64,000 bases of DNA from Ruminococcus sp. YE71 (GCF_900119155.1 NZ_FPIR01000007.1:1-64000), one strand, 5' to 3'; counted from the first letter of the stretch, positions 51,548 through 61,090 are shown. The notes: generated by a model not told the origin, from the letters alone. Translations and numbers: made by a program.

Positions 51548-53227
51548 TCAGCTTTCGGTGCTGTCTTTGTCCTCTTTGCTTTCGGTGCTGTCGGCACTGT
51601 CGGTGCGGTCTTTCTTCCGTCCGAAGCCCTTGCCGCCGCGCATACCCATGTTCATCTGACCCAGCTTTTTCATGTCGAGGGAAGATGCGTCCACCAGCGA
51701 ATCGGAGTTCTTCTGCTCCTCGGTCGTCGAGGGGATGCTGCCGTCCAGCTGACCCAGCACGCTCTGCGCCCTCAGCTGTCCGAACAGTTTCAGCGCGTCG
51801 ATGCCCTCACAGTAAGCGTCGTACCCGTCGAAGGATGTCGTGTCCGACTCCACGTAACTGCCGATGAGACTGTTCAGCTGGTCAAGCTTCGCCGAGAACA
51901 GCCCCGACTGTATATACTCCTCGGCTATCTGACGGAGATACTCATGGTACTTTTCGCGGTACTCCTCTTTCTCCAGCAGCTTGCCGATTATCGGTCTGTC
52001 CTCTGCGGAAACGCCGTTGAACACCGTATCCACCGCGTAGTTTATCACGCTGTCGGCAGACTCGCCCTGATATGTACCGAAGGAGAGATTGTAGTCCCAG
52101 GGCAGCATCGAGAGCACGCCGTCAGACTCGGTCAGCACGTAGTTATGACCCATCATCGAGAAATAGCTGTCGAGGTTCACGAGGAACACGTTGCAGGCGG
52201 TGTAGCGCAGCACCTCGTCAACGTTGATGCAGCTTTCAAGGTCTTTGCCCTCGCTGATGGCTTTCAGGGACGCGATGAGGCGCTCGTGTTCTTCTTCGGT
52301 GGTCTTGGTGAGGTCGTTGTCGAAGATGTTTGAGTAGCTGTCTGCGCTGTCGTCGGTGTAGACAAGGCTGACGCCGTCGCGTCCGCCGTTCATCATGAAG
52401 TTTTTGCCGTCGCCGAAGCCCCCGGGCATCTCGGGACGTTCGCCGTCCTCACCCGTCTGCCCGAACTTCTTCTTCATCTCCTCGGGGTCGAAGCCGTCGG
52501 GCAGCTGCATATTTTCGGGGTCGAAGCCGTCGGGCATATCCCCGAGATCGGGCTTGCCGCCGCCCTTTCCGAAGCCGCCCATGTCCATCGACTCGGGCTT
52601 GTAGGCGGTCACGCCGCTGTCGGTGCCGTAATTTCGCTCGATGAAGCTGTCGTCCGTGTCCTCGATGGCGATGAAAAAGCCGTAGTACTCGCCGTTGACC
52701 GTTATCTTTGCGAAGGTACACAGCGAAGCGGGCACGTCCATGAACCTGAACAGGTCGTAGGACAGGTACTCTTTAAGATAGGTGCTGTCGGAGTACAGGT
52801 TGTTCAGCACCAGCTTGTCGAGACCGAAGCAGGTCTGACCGTCCTCGTACTTGCCGAAGTTTATTTTCAGGCTGTACCGCTGACTGTCGTCGGGCAGCTG
52901 ATTCAGCGAGGTGTTGCCCTTGGTCTTGATGCCGACGTTTTCGAGGGTGGTGCCGTTCACGGTTATATTGCCGCTTATCCACGGCTTTGAAGCGGCGTTC
53001 TCCATAAGGTACGACCAGTCGTCGGCAGTCGTCTCGATACTGATGTCAAGCACCTCGCCGCCGAAGAGTTTTTCCGCATAGCCCGCGCTCTCTTCCGTTC
53101 CGTTCTTTTCCGAAAGGGTCACGACTTCGGAGCTGCTGCCCTTCTTTTCCGATGTTTCCGAGGCACTGCAAGCCGAAAAGCTGAGCACCAGTACCAGCGC
53201 AGTTATAAATGCTGCCGCTCTTTTCAT
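51548..53227 (-). CDS. CotH-kinase-family lipoprotein
   Basis: 559 residues from the ATG with AGGAGG 8 nt upstream. Lipobox-like LSFSAC (Cys about 20), Ser/Glu linker, then a CotH domain: GNTSLNQLPDDSQRYSLKI, KLVLNNLYSDSTYLKEYLSYDLFR, FFIAIEDTDDSFIERNYG, and MLPWDYNLSFG with the metal-binding Asp. An insert of about 90 residues (205-290) is rich in Gly, Asp, Met and Pro and repeats DGFDPExM twice. B. subtilis CotH is an atypical protein kinase; this one would act outside the cell. Divergent from the two-component operon and next to the FtsX exporter. Confidence 0.85.
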   Translation of the reverse strand: MKRAAAFITALVLVLSFSACSASETSEKKGSSSEVVTLSEKNGTEESAGYAEKLFGGEVLDISIETTADDWSYLMENAASKPWISGNITVNGTTLENVGIKTKGNTSLNQLPDDSQRYSLKINFGKYEDGQTCFGLDKLVLNNLYSDSTYLKEYLSYDLFRFMDVPASLCTFAKITVNGEYYGFFIAIEDTDDSFIERNYGTDSGVTAYKPESMDMGGFGKGGGKPDLGDMPDGFDPENMQLPDGFDPEEMKKKFGQTGEDGERPEMPGGFGDGKNFMMNGGRDGVSLVYTDDSADSYSNIFDNDLTKTTEEEHERLIASLKAISEGKDLESCINVDEVLRYTACNVFLVNLDSYFSMMGHNYVLTESDGVLSMLPWDYNLSFGTYQGESADSVINYAVDTVFNGVSAEDRPIIGKLLEKEEYREKYHEYLRQIAEEYIQSGLFSAKLDQLNSLIGSYVESDTTSFDGYDAYCEGIDALKLFGQLRAQSVLGQLDGSIPSTTEEQKNSDSLVDASSLDMKKLGQMNMGMRGGKGFGRKKDRTDSADSTESKEDKDSTES

Positions 53228-53351
53228 TGTTTTTTCCTCCTCATACATACACTGTCGGAGCCGCCCTCCGATAACAACAGTATAACCCCCTATGCTTAAT
53301 CAACGCTGAAAAACACCGCCCGAATTCTGAAATCTGTGTGAAAACGGCTTT

Positions 53352-53383
53352 TTAAAGCAATTTTAAGGTACATATGCTACAAT
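53352..53383 (+). promoter_or_regulatory. Response-regulator box and extended -10 of the 53-kb two-component operon
   Basis: TTAAAG (53352-53357) and TTTAAG (53362-53367) with the same 10-bp period as at 51432-51447, then 10 bp and TACAAT (53378-53383) preceded by TGC. Suggests autoregulation. Confidence 0.7.
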
Positions 53384-53404
53384 GGCGCAAAGGTGGGATG
53401 TCTT

Positions 53405-54076
53405 ATGAAAATACTGGTGATAGAGGACGAAAAACTGCTGGCGGATTCGCTGAAAACTCTGCTCTCTTCAAGGGGCTACGGCGCCGAGGCGGTCTATGAC
53501 GGGGAAACGGGGCTGGCATACGCGGAGCTGAACATCTACGACCTTATCATACTGGACGTGATGCTCCCGAAAATGAACGGCTGGGCGGTGGCGGACGCTC
53601 TGAGAAAAAAGCACTGCTCCGTTCCCATACTCATGCTGACGGCGAGAGCCTCCATCGAAGACCGCATACACGGGCTCGACTCGGGGGCGGATTATTACCT
53701 TACGAAGCCCTTCGACAACCGCGAGCTGCTCGCCTGCGTGAACGCGCTGCTTCGGCGTCAGGGCGGACAGGTCAACGAGCTTTCCTACGGCAACACCATC
53801 CTCGACCTTGAGTCGGGGAAACTCATATGCAGGGAAAAGAACATCCGCCTTTCGGCACGCGAGTTCGAGGTCATGCGGATACTGATGAAGAGCGGCGGCA
53901 GCAACGTCTCGAAAGAAGCCCTGCTCACAAAGGTCTGGGGCTACGACTCAAACGCCGTGGAGAACCATGTCGAGGTCTACGTGGCGTTTCTGCGGAAGAA
54001 GCTGACGGGCATCGGCTCGGACATACGCATCGAGGCTGTCCGAAGGCTGGGATACCATCTGGAGGTGGCAGGCTGA
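53405..54076 (+). CDS. OmpR/PhoB-family response regulator
   Basis: 223 residues. Receiver with VIEDEK acidic pair, phospho-site ILDVMLPKMNG, TAR and KPFDNREL; winged-helix effector from about 125 ending IRIEAVRRLGYHLEV. ATG at 53405 with AGGTGGG 7 nt upstream. Stop overlaps the kinase ATG by one base. The matching promoter boxes suggest it controls itself and the FtsX exporter operon. Confidence 0.93.
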   Translation: MKILVIEDEKLLADSLKTLLSSRGYGAEAVYDGETGLAYAELNIYDLIILDVMLPKMNGWAVADALRKKHCSVPILMLTARASIEDRIHGLDSGADYYLTKPFDNRELLACVNALLRRQGGQVNELSYGNTILDLESGKLICREKNIRLSAREFEVMRILMKSGGSNVSKEALLTKVWGYDSNAVENHVEVYVAFLRKKLTGIGSDIRIEAVRRLGYHLEVAG

Positions 54077-55323
54077 TGCTCAGACCGCTGAAAATAAAGT
54101 TCATGACCATCATCATGCTGATAGTGGCGGTCATGCTGGCGGGGATACTCGGGCTCGTGGTCTACTTCACAAAGACCAACACCGAACGGGACAGCATCAA
54201 GACCTTGCAGTCGATGCTGAGGATGGCGAGGATGCCCGTGCCGATGTCGCCGATGGGTGCGGCCATGGTCTCGGAGGAAGTCCCCTCGGCTGCGGACAGC
54301 AGCTGGAGCCCCGTTTTCGTGGTGCAGAGGGACGGCAGCGGCGAGCTTTTCGCTTTCGGCGGCACCGACTTCGACCTTAGCGACAAGGACTTCCTGACCG
54401 AGCTCACCGAGACCGCCGACAGCGCCGACGATACCAGCGGCGTGATGGGGGAGTACCATCTGCGGTGGGTCAGGGGTCGGACGGCGTTCGCCGAGACCTA
54501 CATCTTTGCGGACATCACCGACGAGGAAAAGATGATACACGGGCTGGTGAGGGACTGCATACTTATCGGGGCGGCGGCGTTCATCCTGCTGTTTTTCTTG
54601 AGCCTGCTGCTGGTCGACCGCATACTGAGACCCACCGCCGAGGCAGTCAGGCGGCAGAGGGAGTTCATCGCCGACGCTTCACACGAGCTGAAAACGCCGC
54701 TGACCGTCATCATGACCAACGCCGAGATGATGACAGAGGACAGCTTTGACGAGGGCAGCCGACGGGAGTTCGCGGACAACATTCTGAAAATGTCGGGCAG
54801 GATGCGCGGGCTTATCGAGGGGATGCTCGAACTTGCGCGGATGGACGCTTCGGCAGCCGCCGCGGAGTTCGCCCCCACCGACCTGAGCGAGCTTGCGCGT
54901 GAGAACGTGATGATGTTCGAGCCGCTTTTCTACGAGAGCGAGAAAACGCTGACCTCGGACATCGCCGACGGTCTAACGGTCAGCGGACAGCGTGAAAAGC
55001 TCTCGCAGGTCATCGGGATACTGCTGGACAACGCGCTGAAATACTCCCGAAGCCGCTCGGAAGTGACGGTCACGCTGAGACCGCAGGGGAGCCATTGTCT
55101 GCTGTCGGTGACAAGCCGCGGCGACACCCTCTCGAAAGCCGATTGCAGGAATATTTTCAGGCGTTTCTACCGCATCGACAAGTCAAGGAACGACCGCAGC
55201 AGCTTCGGGCTGGGGCTGTCCATCGCCCAAAGCATCGTTTCCGAACACAAGGGCTCGATTCGCGCCGACAGCAGGGACGGGGTCAACCGTTTCAGCGTTC
55301 TTCTCGGTCGGGCGGGGAAATGA
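54076..55323 (+). CDS. Sensor histidine kinase
   Basis: 415 residues. TM1 (about 9-31), extracytoplasmic domain of ~125 residues with a Met/Pro-rich stretch (MARMPVPMSPMGAAM), TM2 (about 160-180), HisKA with ASHELKTPLTVIMTNAEMM, and HATPase_c with ILLDNALKYS, FYRIDKSRNDRSSFGLGLSIAQSIV. The N-terminal G1 box is weak (VTSRGDTLSK in place of DxGxG), which is unusual for an active kinase but seen in small TCS kinases. Forms one operon with the regulator. Confidence 0.92.
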   Translation: MLRPLKIKFMTIIMLIVAVMLAGILGLVVYFTKTNTERDSIKTLQSMLRMARMPVPMSPMGAAMVSEEVPSAADSSWSPVFVVQRDGSGELFAFGGTDFDLSDKDFLTELTETADSADDTSGVMGEYHLRWVRGRTAFAETYIFADITDEEKMIHGLVRDCILIGAAAFILLFFLSLLLVDRILRPTAEAVRRQREFIADASHELKTPLTVIMTNAEMMTEDSFDEGSRREFADNILKMSGRMRGLIEGMLELARMDASAAAAEFAPTDLSELARENVMMFEPLFYESEKTLTSDIADGLTVSGQREKLSQVIGILLDNALKYSRSRSEVTVTLRPQGSHCLLSVTSRGDTLSKADCRNIFRRFYRIDKSRNDRSSFGLGLSIAQSIVSEHKGSIRADSRDGVNRFSVLLGRAGK

Positions 55324-55333
55324 ATATTTTTAT

Positions 55334-55366
55334 ACGGCAGTTTCTTCGGAGACTGCCGTTTTTTCC
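55334..55366 (+). terminator. Terminator of the two-component operon
   Basis: ACGGCAGT / ACTGCCGT stem (55334-55341, 55352-55359) followed by TTTTTT. Confidence 0.92.
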
Positions 55367-55528
55367 GCAAAACACACAATTTCCGCCAAATACACAAAAA
55401 TGCAACAAAAATAATACAAAAAGTTGATGTGGATTTGTGCTTAATATGATATCATAAATTATAATGGTTAAAATATTTATCGTTAAAAAAGTAACAAATT
55501 ATACTTTAGGCTTTAGGAGGAAAAAACA

Positions 55529-58072
55529 ATGAAGAAAACATTCAGACGCTTGGCGGCTGCCGCTGCGTCGCTGACTGTGGCTATGAGCAGTTTTGCAGGT
55601 TCGGCTCAGCTGACTGCCAGCGCGGCTTACGGACAGGGCGGAAACGGCACCGCGATCATGGAGTACCTCGACCGCGGCATCTACGCGATCAAGTCGGGCA
55701 ACGGTATGTTCGTCAGCTGGCGCTTCAACGCCAACGACGCCGATGAGACCGAGTTCAGGCTCTACCGCGACAACTCGCTCATCTACACGAGCAAGGCAGG
55801 CGCCCCCACCAATTACTGGGACGCAAACGGTTCCGCATCCTCGCAGTACCGCGTGGATACGGTCGTTAACGGCACGGTGAAGTCGTCCGACAACTGCAAG
55901 TTCAGCTCGGGCACCAACTATTTCGAGATCCCGCTCAGCAAGCCCGGCGACATCTACTCGCCGAACGACTGCTGCGTCGGCGACGTTGACGGCGACGGTC
56001 AGTATGAGATCTTCATGAAATGGGATCCCAGCGACTCGCAGGACAACTCCAAGACGGGCTACACCAGCAAGGTCTATATCGACTGCTACACCCTTGAGGG
56101 CAAACGGTTGTGGCGCGTTGACATGGGCGTGAACATCCGCGCAGGTCAGCACTACACCCAGATGTGCGTAGCTGACTTCGACTGCGACGGCAAGGCGGAG
56201 CTCATCACCAAGACCTCTGACGGCACGGTTGACGGCACAGGCAAGGCTATAGGCAACGCAAGCGCAGACTACCGCAGCAGCGCAGGCACCGTACTTACGG
56301 GCAACGAATATCTGACACTGTTCGAGGGTGCGACGGGCAAGGCGCTCGACACCATCGACTTCCCCGTTCCGAGAGGTGACGCAACAAGCAGCACCGCTAA
56401 GAGCACATGGGGCGACAACTACGGCAACCGCTGCGAGCGCTACAACTCGGGTATCGCGTATCTTGACGGCGTTCATCCGTCGGCGGTCTACGGCAGAGGC
56501 TACTACACAAGGCTCACGCTTTCGGCTATCGACGTCCGCAACGGCAAGCTGTCCAAGCGCTGGGTATATGACACGGGCTTCAACAAGAACGACCCCGCTT
56601 ACGGCGACGGCAACCACAATCTTATGGTCGCTGACTTCGACAACGACGGCAAGCAGGAAGTCTGCATGGGTTCGTCCTGCTTCGACGATAACGGAAAGCT
56701 CCTCTGGTCAACGAATCAGGGACACGGCGACGCTATGCACGTCGGCGACCTCGACCCGACTAACGAGGGTATCGAGGCGTTCATCTGCCACGAGGACGGC
56801 AATTACGGTATCTCGATGGTAGACGGCAAGACGGGAAAACTCCTCTGGCACTACGACGGCGACAAGGACACGGGCAGATGCTGCGCAGACAATATCATCG
56901 CAGGCAACGGAATGGCTGAATGCTGGGGCGCAAGACCTGCTTATTCGGTTTACGACGCTAAGGGCAACAAGATAGGAAGCAAGGCTCCTGCCATGAACTT
57001 CCTCATCTACTGGGACGGCGACCTTGAGCGAGAGATACTCGACGGCACGACCATTACCAAGGCGACAGCCATCGACACGTATCAGACGATATTCAACGCT
57101 GACGGATGCGTATCCAACAACGGCACAAAGTCTGTTCCCTGCATGACCGCCGACCTCTTCGGAGACTGGCGCGAGGAAGTAATGTTCCGCACCGAGGACA
57201 ACTCGAAGCTCCGCATCTACTGCACCAACACCGAGACAAGCTACCGCATGACCACCCTCATGCACGATATGCAGTACCGTATGCAGGACGGCTGTCAGCA
57301 GTCCTCCTACAACCAGCCTCCCCACACCAGCTACTATCTCGGAAGCGAGACGGGCGTTCCCGCAAGACCCAGCATCAAGCTGAACAACACTCCTCCCGAG
57401 CCCGTGAACGGCAAGCTGATAAGGAACTTCGTTGTCAAGGACACCGCTAACGCAGCAGGCTGGAAGCTGATGGATTCCAACACTACGGGCGGTCTCATCT
57501 ACGGCGACAGAGACTTCACCTACACCGCACTTTCGACCGAGTTACAGGGCTGTGAGTACATCATGACCGCCTGCAACTCCAAGAATACCGACTCCGACCT
57601 CGCTGAGTTCTCGGCGGCGTCCGATACCGACGTATACGTAATGGTAGACACCCGTGAGGAAGCGGAGAACCTCGTTCCCGCATGGCTCAGCGGCTACACA
57701 AGGACCGACCTCACCGCAACTTCCAGCAACGGCGTTGACTTCGTGGCTTACAAGAAGAGCTTCAAGGAAGGCGAGAAGGTAGTCCTCGGAACAAACGGTA
57801 TGACAGGCTATGTTGTAAACTACACCGTATTCGTTAAGGCTCCCGCTGCCGAAGTTGAAGTCACCCCCTTCTACGGCGACGCAAACTGCGACGGAATGAT
57901 CGACGTCCGGGACACTGTAGCTATCATCCAAGCTATCAACGGCATCGCTCTCAGCGAGCAGGGCAGACTCAACGGCGACGTTGTCGGAAACGGCGACGGT
58001 CTTACCTACGACGACGCTATGGCTGTTATGAAGTACAGTCTCGGTCTCCTGAACGAGCTCAACGGTAAATAA
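55529..58072 (+). CDS. Rhamnogalacturonan lyase (PL11) with C-terminal dockerin
   Basis: 847 residues. Signal peptide (1-33), Ig-like and beta-propeller PL11 catalytic region (about 35-620) with repeated DxDxDGK/Q calcium-type motifs (VGDVDGDGQYE, VADFDCDGKAE, VADFDNDGKQE), a C-terminal beta-sandwich module (about 625-775), then a dockerin (about 780-845): YGDANCDGMIDVRDTVAII and NGDGLTYDDAMAVMKY as the two calcium-binding repeats. It cleaves the rhamnogalacturonan I backbone of pectin and should dock onto a scaffoldin. GGAGGA ribosome site 7 nt upstream. Confidence 0.95.
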   Translation: MKKTFRRLAAAAASLTVAMSSFAGSAQLTASAAYGQGGNGTAIMEYLDRGIYAIKSGNGMFVSWRFNANDADETEFRLYRDNSLIYTSKAGAPTNYWDANGSASSQYRVDTVVNGTVKSSDNCKFSSGTNYFEIPLSKPGDIYSPNDCCVGDVDGDGQYEIFMKWDPSDSQDNSKTGYTSKVYIDCYTLEGKRLWRVDMGVNIRAGQHYTQMCVADFDCDGKAELITKTSDGTVDGTGKAIGNASADYRSSAGTVLTGNEYLTLFEGATGKALDTIDFPVPRGDATSSTAKSTWGDNYGNRCERYNSGIAYLDGVHPSAVYGRGYYTRLTLSAIDVRNGKLSKRWVYDTGFNKNDPAYGDGNHNLMVADFDNDGKQEVCMGSSCFDDNGKLLWSTNQGHGDAMHVGDLDPTNEGIEAFICHEDGNYGISMVDGKTGKLLWHYDGDKDTGRCCADNIIAGNGMAECWGARPAYSVYDAKGNKIGSKAPAMNFLIYWDGDLEREILDGTTITKATAIDTYQTIFNADGCVSNNGTKSVPCMTADLFGDWREEVMFRTEDNSKLRIYCTNTETSYRMTTLMHDMQYRMQDGCQQSSYNQPPHTSYYLGSETGVPARPSIKLNNTPPEPVNGKLIRNFVVKDTANAAGWKLMDSNTTGGLIYGDRDFTYTALSTELQGCEYIMTACNSKNTDSDLAEFSAASDTDVYVMVDTREEAENLVPAWLSGYTRTDLTATSSNGVDFVAYKKSFKEGEKVVLGTNGMTGYVVNYTVFVKAPAAEVEVTPFYGDANCDGMIDVRDTVAIIQAINGIALSEQGRLNGDVVGNGDGLTYDDAMAVMKYSLGLLNELNGK

Positions 58073-58120
58073 TTCCTGTCGCAAAACGGTGGGAATAACA
58101 GAATATCCCATTTGAAAAAC

Positions 58121-58160
58121 AACGGCAGTTCGTGCTTTTTGCGCGGATTGCCGTTTTTAT
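58121..58160 (+). terminator. Terminator of the PL11 gene
   Basis: AACGGCA / TGCCGTT stem (58121-58127, 58149-58155) followed by TTTATT. Confidence 0.75.
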
Positions 58161-58256
58161 TAATGCATACTTCATATTTAATATAGAACAATATGAATGT
58201 TCAGAAAAGGGTAATATTATTCCATCATTTTGTCCACCCAAGTGTCATTTTGTGAG

Positions 58257-58285
58257 TTGCCAACATTGGCGCTATATGTTATAAT
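58257..58285 (+). promoter_or_regulatory. Promoter and palindromic operator candidate of the GH30 gene
   Basis: TTGCCA (58257-58262), 17-bp spacer, TATAAT (58280-58285). The perfect palindrome GCCAA-CA-TTGGC (58259-58270) overlaps the -35, fitting a repressor site. The ATG is 52 bp downstream with AGGAGG. Confidence 0.7.
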
Positions 58286-58337
58286 GACTGAAAACGGAGG
58301 CGTTTGTTAAAACTTTTTATTTGAGGAGGTCTTTTTT

Positions 58338-60716
58338 ATGCGATGGACAAAAACCATCAAGAGGATGTGTGTTGCAGCAGTCAGCGGCGCAATGCTGATG
58401 TCTATGCTCCCCGCGATGCCTGCCAGCGCGGCCGGAGTCTGCACCATCAACACAAACAAGACGTATCAGTACATCCGAGGTTTCGGCGGTATCGATATGC
58501 AGGAATGGCAGGGCTATTCTCTTTCGGAGGCTGAAAGAGCCCGCGTTTTCGGAAACGGCGACGGTCAGCTGGGTCTTACGATACTTCGTGTGTTCGTAAA
58601 CCCCGACAAGAACAAGTGGAATCTGGCTCTGCCTGTTGCAAAGTACGCTTCAGAGCACGGCGTGACAGTGTTCGCGACCCCGTGGGAGCCGCCCTCCAAT
58701 CTCGCTGAATCGGGCGGAACAAACGGCAAGCTCCACCTTCCCGAAAGGAATTACGGCGCTTACGCCACTCACCTGAACGACTTCGGCACCTACATGAAGA
58801 ACAACGGTGTTGACCTTTACTCCATTTCCGTTCAGAACGAGCCTGACTACGCTCATGAATGGACATACTGGTCTCCTACAGAGACTACCAACTTCATCGC
58901 TAACTACGGCGACAGGATCACAAGCACAAGACTTATGTCTCCCGAGTCATTCCAGTACGGCGCATGGAACAACGGCAAGGACTACTACAAGAACATCCTG
59001 AACAATGCGAAGGCTTTCGCGAATACCGACGTATTCGGAACCCACTTCTACGGCACCAAGAGAAACCACATGGATTTCCCCGCTCTTGAAAACTGCGGCA
59101 AGGAGATCTGGATGACCGAGGTCTACACCTCTTCGGATGCAAACTCCGCAAACAACTGGCCTCAGGCTCTCGACGTTGCCGAGAACATCCACGACGGTCT
59201 CGTTGTCGGCAACATGAGCGTTTACACATGGTGGTACATCAAGAGAAGCTACAGCCTTATCGAGCAGAGCGGCAACAACGGCGCTATCACCAAGCGCGGC
59301 TACATGATGGCTCAGTACTCCAAGTACGTTCGTCCGGGCGACTTCCGCATCGACTGCACCGAGTCCCCCGACAGCAACCTGCTCATCTCCGCTTACAAGC
59401 ACAGCGATTCTCAGATCGAAGTCGTTGCTATCAACAAGGGCACTTCTGACGTTTCTCAGCAGTTCTCCGTCGGCAACAGAGAGATCACCAAGGTAGACAG
59501 ATACCGTTCTTCGCAGAATGAGAATCTTGCAAAGACCGCAAATCTCGACCACAACACTTCGACCTACTGGGCTAACCTTCCCGCAAAGAGCGTTTCGACC
59601 TTCGTTATCAATCTCAAGAGCGACGGCGTTCAGCTCCCCGACGATCCTCAGCCCCACACTGGCGACCCCATCACTCCCGACGCTAACGGCTACTACTACC
59701 ACGACACCTTCGAGGACAGCGCCTGCGATTGGGAAGCAAGAGGTACTACCGAGCCTACTCTCAGCGGCAGACATCCGTATCAGGGTACAAACGCTCTCCT
59801 CGCTCAGAAGCGTGAAAAGGCTTGGCACGGTCTCCAGAAGACTCTCGATCCCAACACCTTCAAGGGCGGTCAGAAGTACAGCTTCAGCGTATGCGTAGAC
59901 TATGAGGAAGGCGAAGAGCAGCAGAGCTACTACCTTTCCTTACAGTACGACGACGCTTCGGGCACTACAAAGTATGCTCACATCGCTGATGGTACTACTT
60001 ATCCCGGACAGTACTTACAGCTCGCAAACTCAAGCTATCAGATACCCAGCGACGCGACCAATCTTGTTCTTTATGTTGAGTCTACCGAAGGAACAGGCAA
60101 CTTCTACATCGACGAGGCTATCGTTGCAAAGGACGGCACCAAGATCAGCGGTCCCGAGGCTCCCAAGCCCCAGATGCCTTCCAACCCGACTGTCACCTAC
60201 ACAGCAGGCGACGGCAGCGTTACCCTTAACTGGAACGCAGTAAACGGCGCAGATCTCTACGCTGTATATCAGTACATCAACAATACCTGGACCAAGGTAG
60301 CAGAGTGCTCGGGCACTTCCTATGTTCTGAACAACCTTGCTTCGGGCAGCGAGTACAAGGTATCCGTTATCGTAAAGGCTAACGGCAGCTGGAACAACGA
60401 TTACTCCAACGCTATCACCGTTACCCCGAAGGCTTCGTCCAACAACAATCCTTACCCCGTAGTTACTTCCAGCGTGACAGGCAATACCATCAGACTTTCC
60501 TGGGGTGCTCTCTCGGGCGCCGAGAAGTACGGTGTTGCTTACTACTCGGCAGGCAAGTGGAAGATCCTCAACGGCAACATTTCCGCTTCTACCACTTCCT
60601 TCATCAAGTCGGGCGTTCCCAACGGCACTTACAAGCTCGTTGTTTGCGCTAAGTTCAACGGCGAATGGGACATCCGCAACCTCAACTCCAGAGCGTTCAC
60701 TGTTACTGTAAAGTGA
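58338..60716 (+). CDS. GH30 xylanase with CBM22 and two Fn3-like domains
   Basis: 792 residues. Signal peptide (1-32), GH30 barrel plus side beta-domain (33-425): GFGGIDMQEW, acid/base in SISVQNEPDY (about 172), nucleophile in IWMTEVYT (about 262), and WWYIKRSYSLI near the glucuronate-binding position of subfamily 8 glucuronoxylanases. A CBM22-type xylan-binding domain (about 450-605) follows, then two fibronectin-III-like domains (612-695, 705-792). No dockerin. It should cut glucuronoxylan. The last module is closely related to that of the next gene. Confidence 0.93.
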   Translation: MRWTKTIKRMCVAAVSGAMLMSMLPAMPASAAGVCTINTNKTYQYIRGFGGIDMQEWQGYSLSEAERARVFGNGDGQLGLTILRVFVNPDKNKWNLALPVAKYASEHGVTVFATPWEPPSNLAESGGTNGKLHLPERNYGAYATHLNDFGTYMKNNGVDLYSISVQNEPDYAHEWTYWSPTETTNFIANYGDRITSTRLMSPESFQYGAWNNGKDYYKNILNNAKAFANTDVFGTHFYGTKRNHMDFPALENCGKEIWMTEVYTSSDANSANNWPQALDVAENIHDGLVVGNMSVYTWWYIKRSYSLIEQSGNNGAITKRGYMMAQYSKYVRPGDFRIDCTESPDSNLLISAYKHSDSQIEVVAINKGTSDVSQQFSVGNREITKVDRYRSSQNENLAKTANLDHNTSTYWANLPAKSVSTFVINLKSDGVQLPDDPQPHTGDPITPDANGYYYHDTFEDSACDWEARGTTEPTLSGRHPYQGTNALLAQKREKAWHGLQKTLDPNTFKGGQKYSFSVCVDYEEGEEQQSYYLSLQYDDASGTTKYAHIADGTTYPGQYLQLANSSYQIPSDATNLVLYVESTEGTGNFYIDEAIVAKDGTKISGPEAPKPQMPSNPTVTYTAGDGSVTLNWNAVNGADLYAVYQYINNTWTKVAECSGTSYVLNNLASGSEYKVSVIVKANGSWNNDYSNAITVTPKASSNNNPYPVVTSSVTGNTIRLSWGALSGAEKYGVAYYSAGKWKILNGNISASTTSFIKSGVPNGTYKLVVCAKFNGEWDIRNLNSRAFTVTVK

Positions 60717-60755
60717 TCCCCTCTCGGTAAAAGGATTTTCTTAGAAAAAATAATC

Positions 60756-60795
60756 TGCCCCGAAACGGTCGTTCGTACCGCTTCGGGGCATTTTC
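60756..60795 (+). terminator. Terminator of the GH30 gene
   Basis: TGCCCCGAA(A)CGG / CCG(C)TTCGGGGCA stem (60756-60790) followed by TTTT. Confidence 0.9.
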
Positions 60796-60804
60796 CTTTC
60801 GCAC

Positions 60805-60918
60805 ATTTCCCCCGCCCCCATTTCCGAAGACTTTCAATATGCCGGCAGTTTGATGTGTGGGAGATGTTTGACTGTCACCGCTTCAAGAGTGAATATCTAT
60901 CTGTAGGGCGATGGTGCT
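60805..60918 (+). repeat. Family A repeat remnant (A11)
   Basis: Markers GAAGACTTTCAATATG, GATGTGTGGGAGATG, TGACTGTCACCGCTTCAAGA and CTATCTGTAGGGCG remain; hairpins and right half are lost. It sits upstream of the GH9 promoter in the GH30-GH9 gap. Confidence 0.75.
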
Positions 60919-61010
60919 TGCTTCGGCGCGGATTTATTACGGCGGTAGGAAAAATGTGGACAAATTAGTTGTTGTGTAAAAAAGTTTACAAATAAGTATG
61001 GATAAATATG

Positions 61011-61039
61011 TAGACAAAAGCCAAAGGGTGTGATATAAT
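61011..61039 (+). promoter_or_regulatory. Promoter of the GH9-Fn3 gene
   Basis: TAGACA (61011-61016), 17-bp spacer, TATAAT (61034-61039), 94 bp before the ATG. Confidence 0.85.
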
Positions 61040-61057
61040 ATTCTTGTATTGGATAAT

Positions 61058-61090
61058 GATCTTGCATTCCCGCCGCGGGAGTACAAGATC
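61058..61090 (+). promoter_or_regulatory. Stem-loop in the GH9-Fn3 leader
   Basis: GATCTTG (61058-61064) pairs with CAAGATC (61084-61090), with an inner GC-rich pairing around CCCGC-CGCGGG. It lies in the 5' leader and has no T run, so it is a regulatory, stability or operator element rather than a terminator. Confidence 0.5.
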
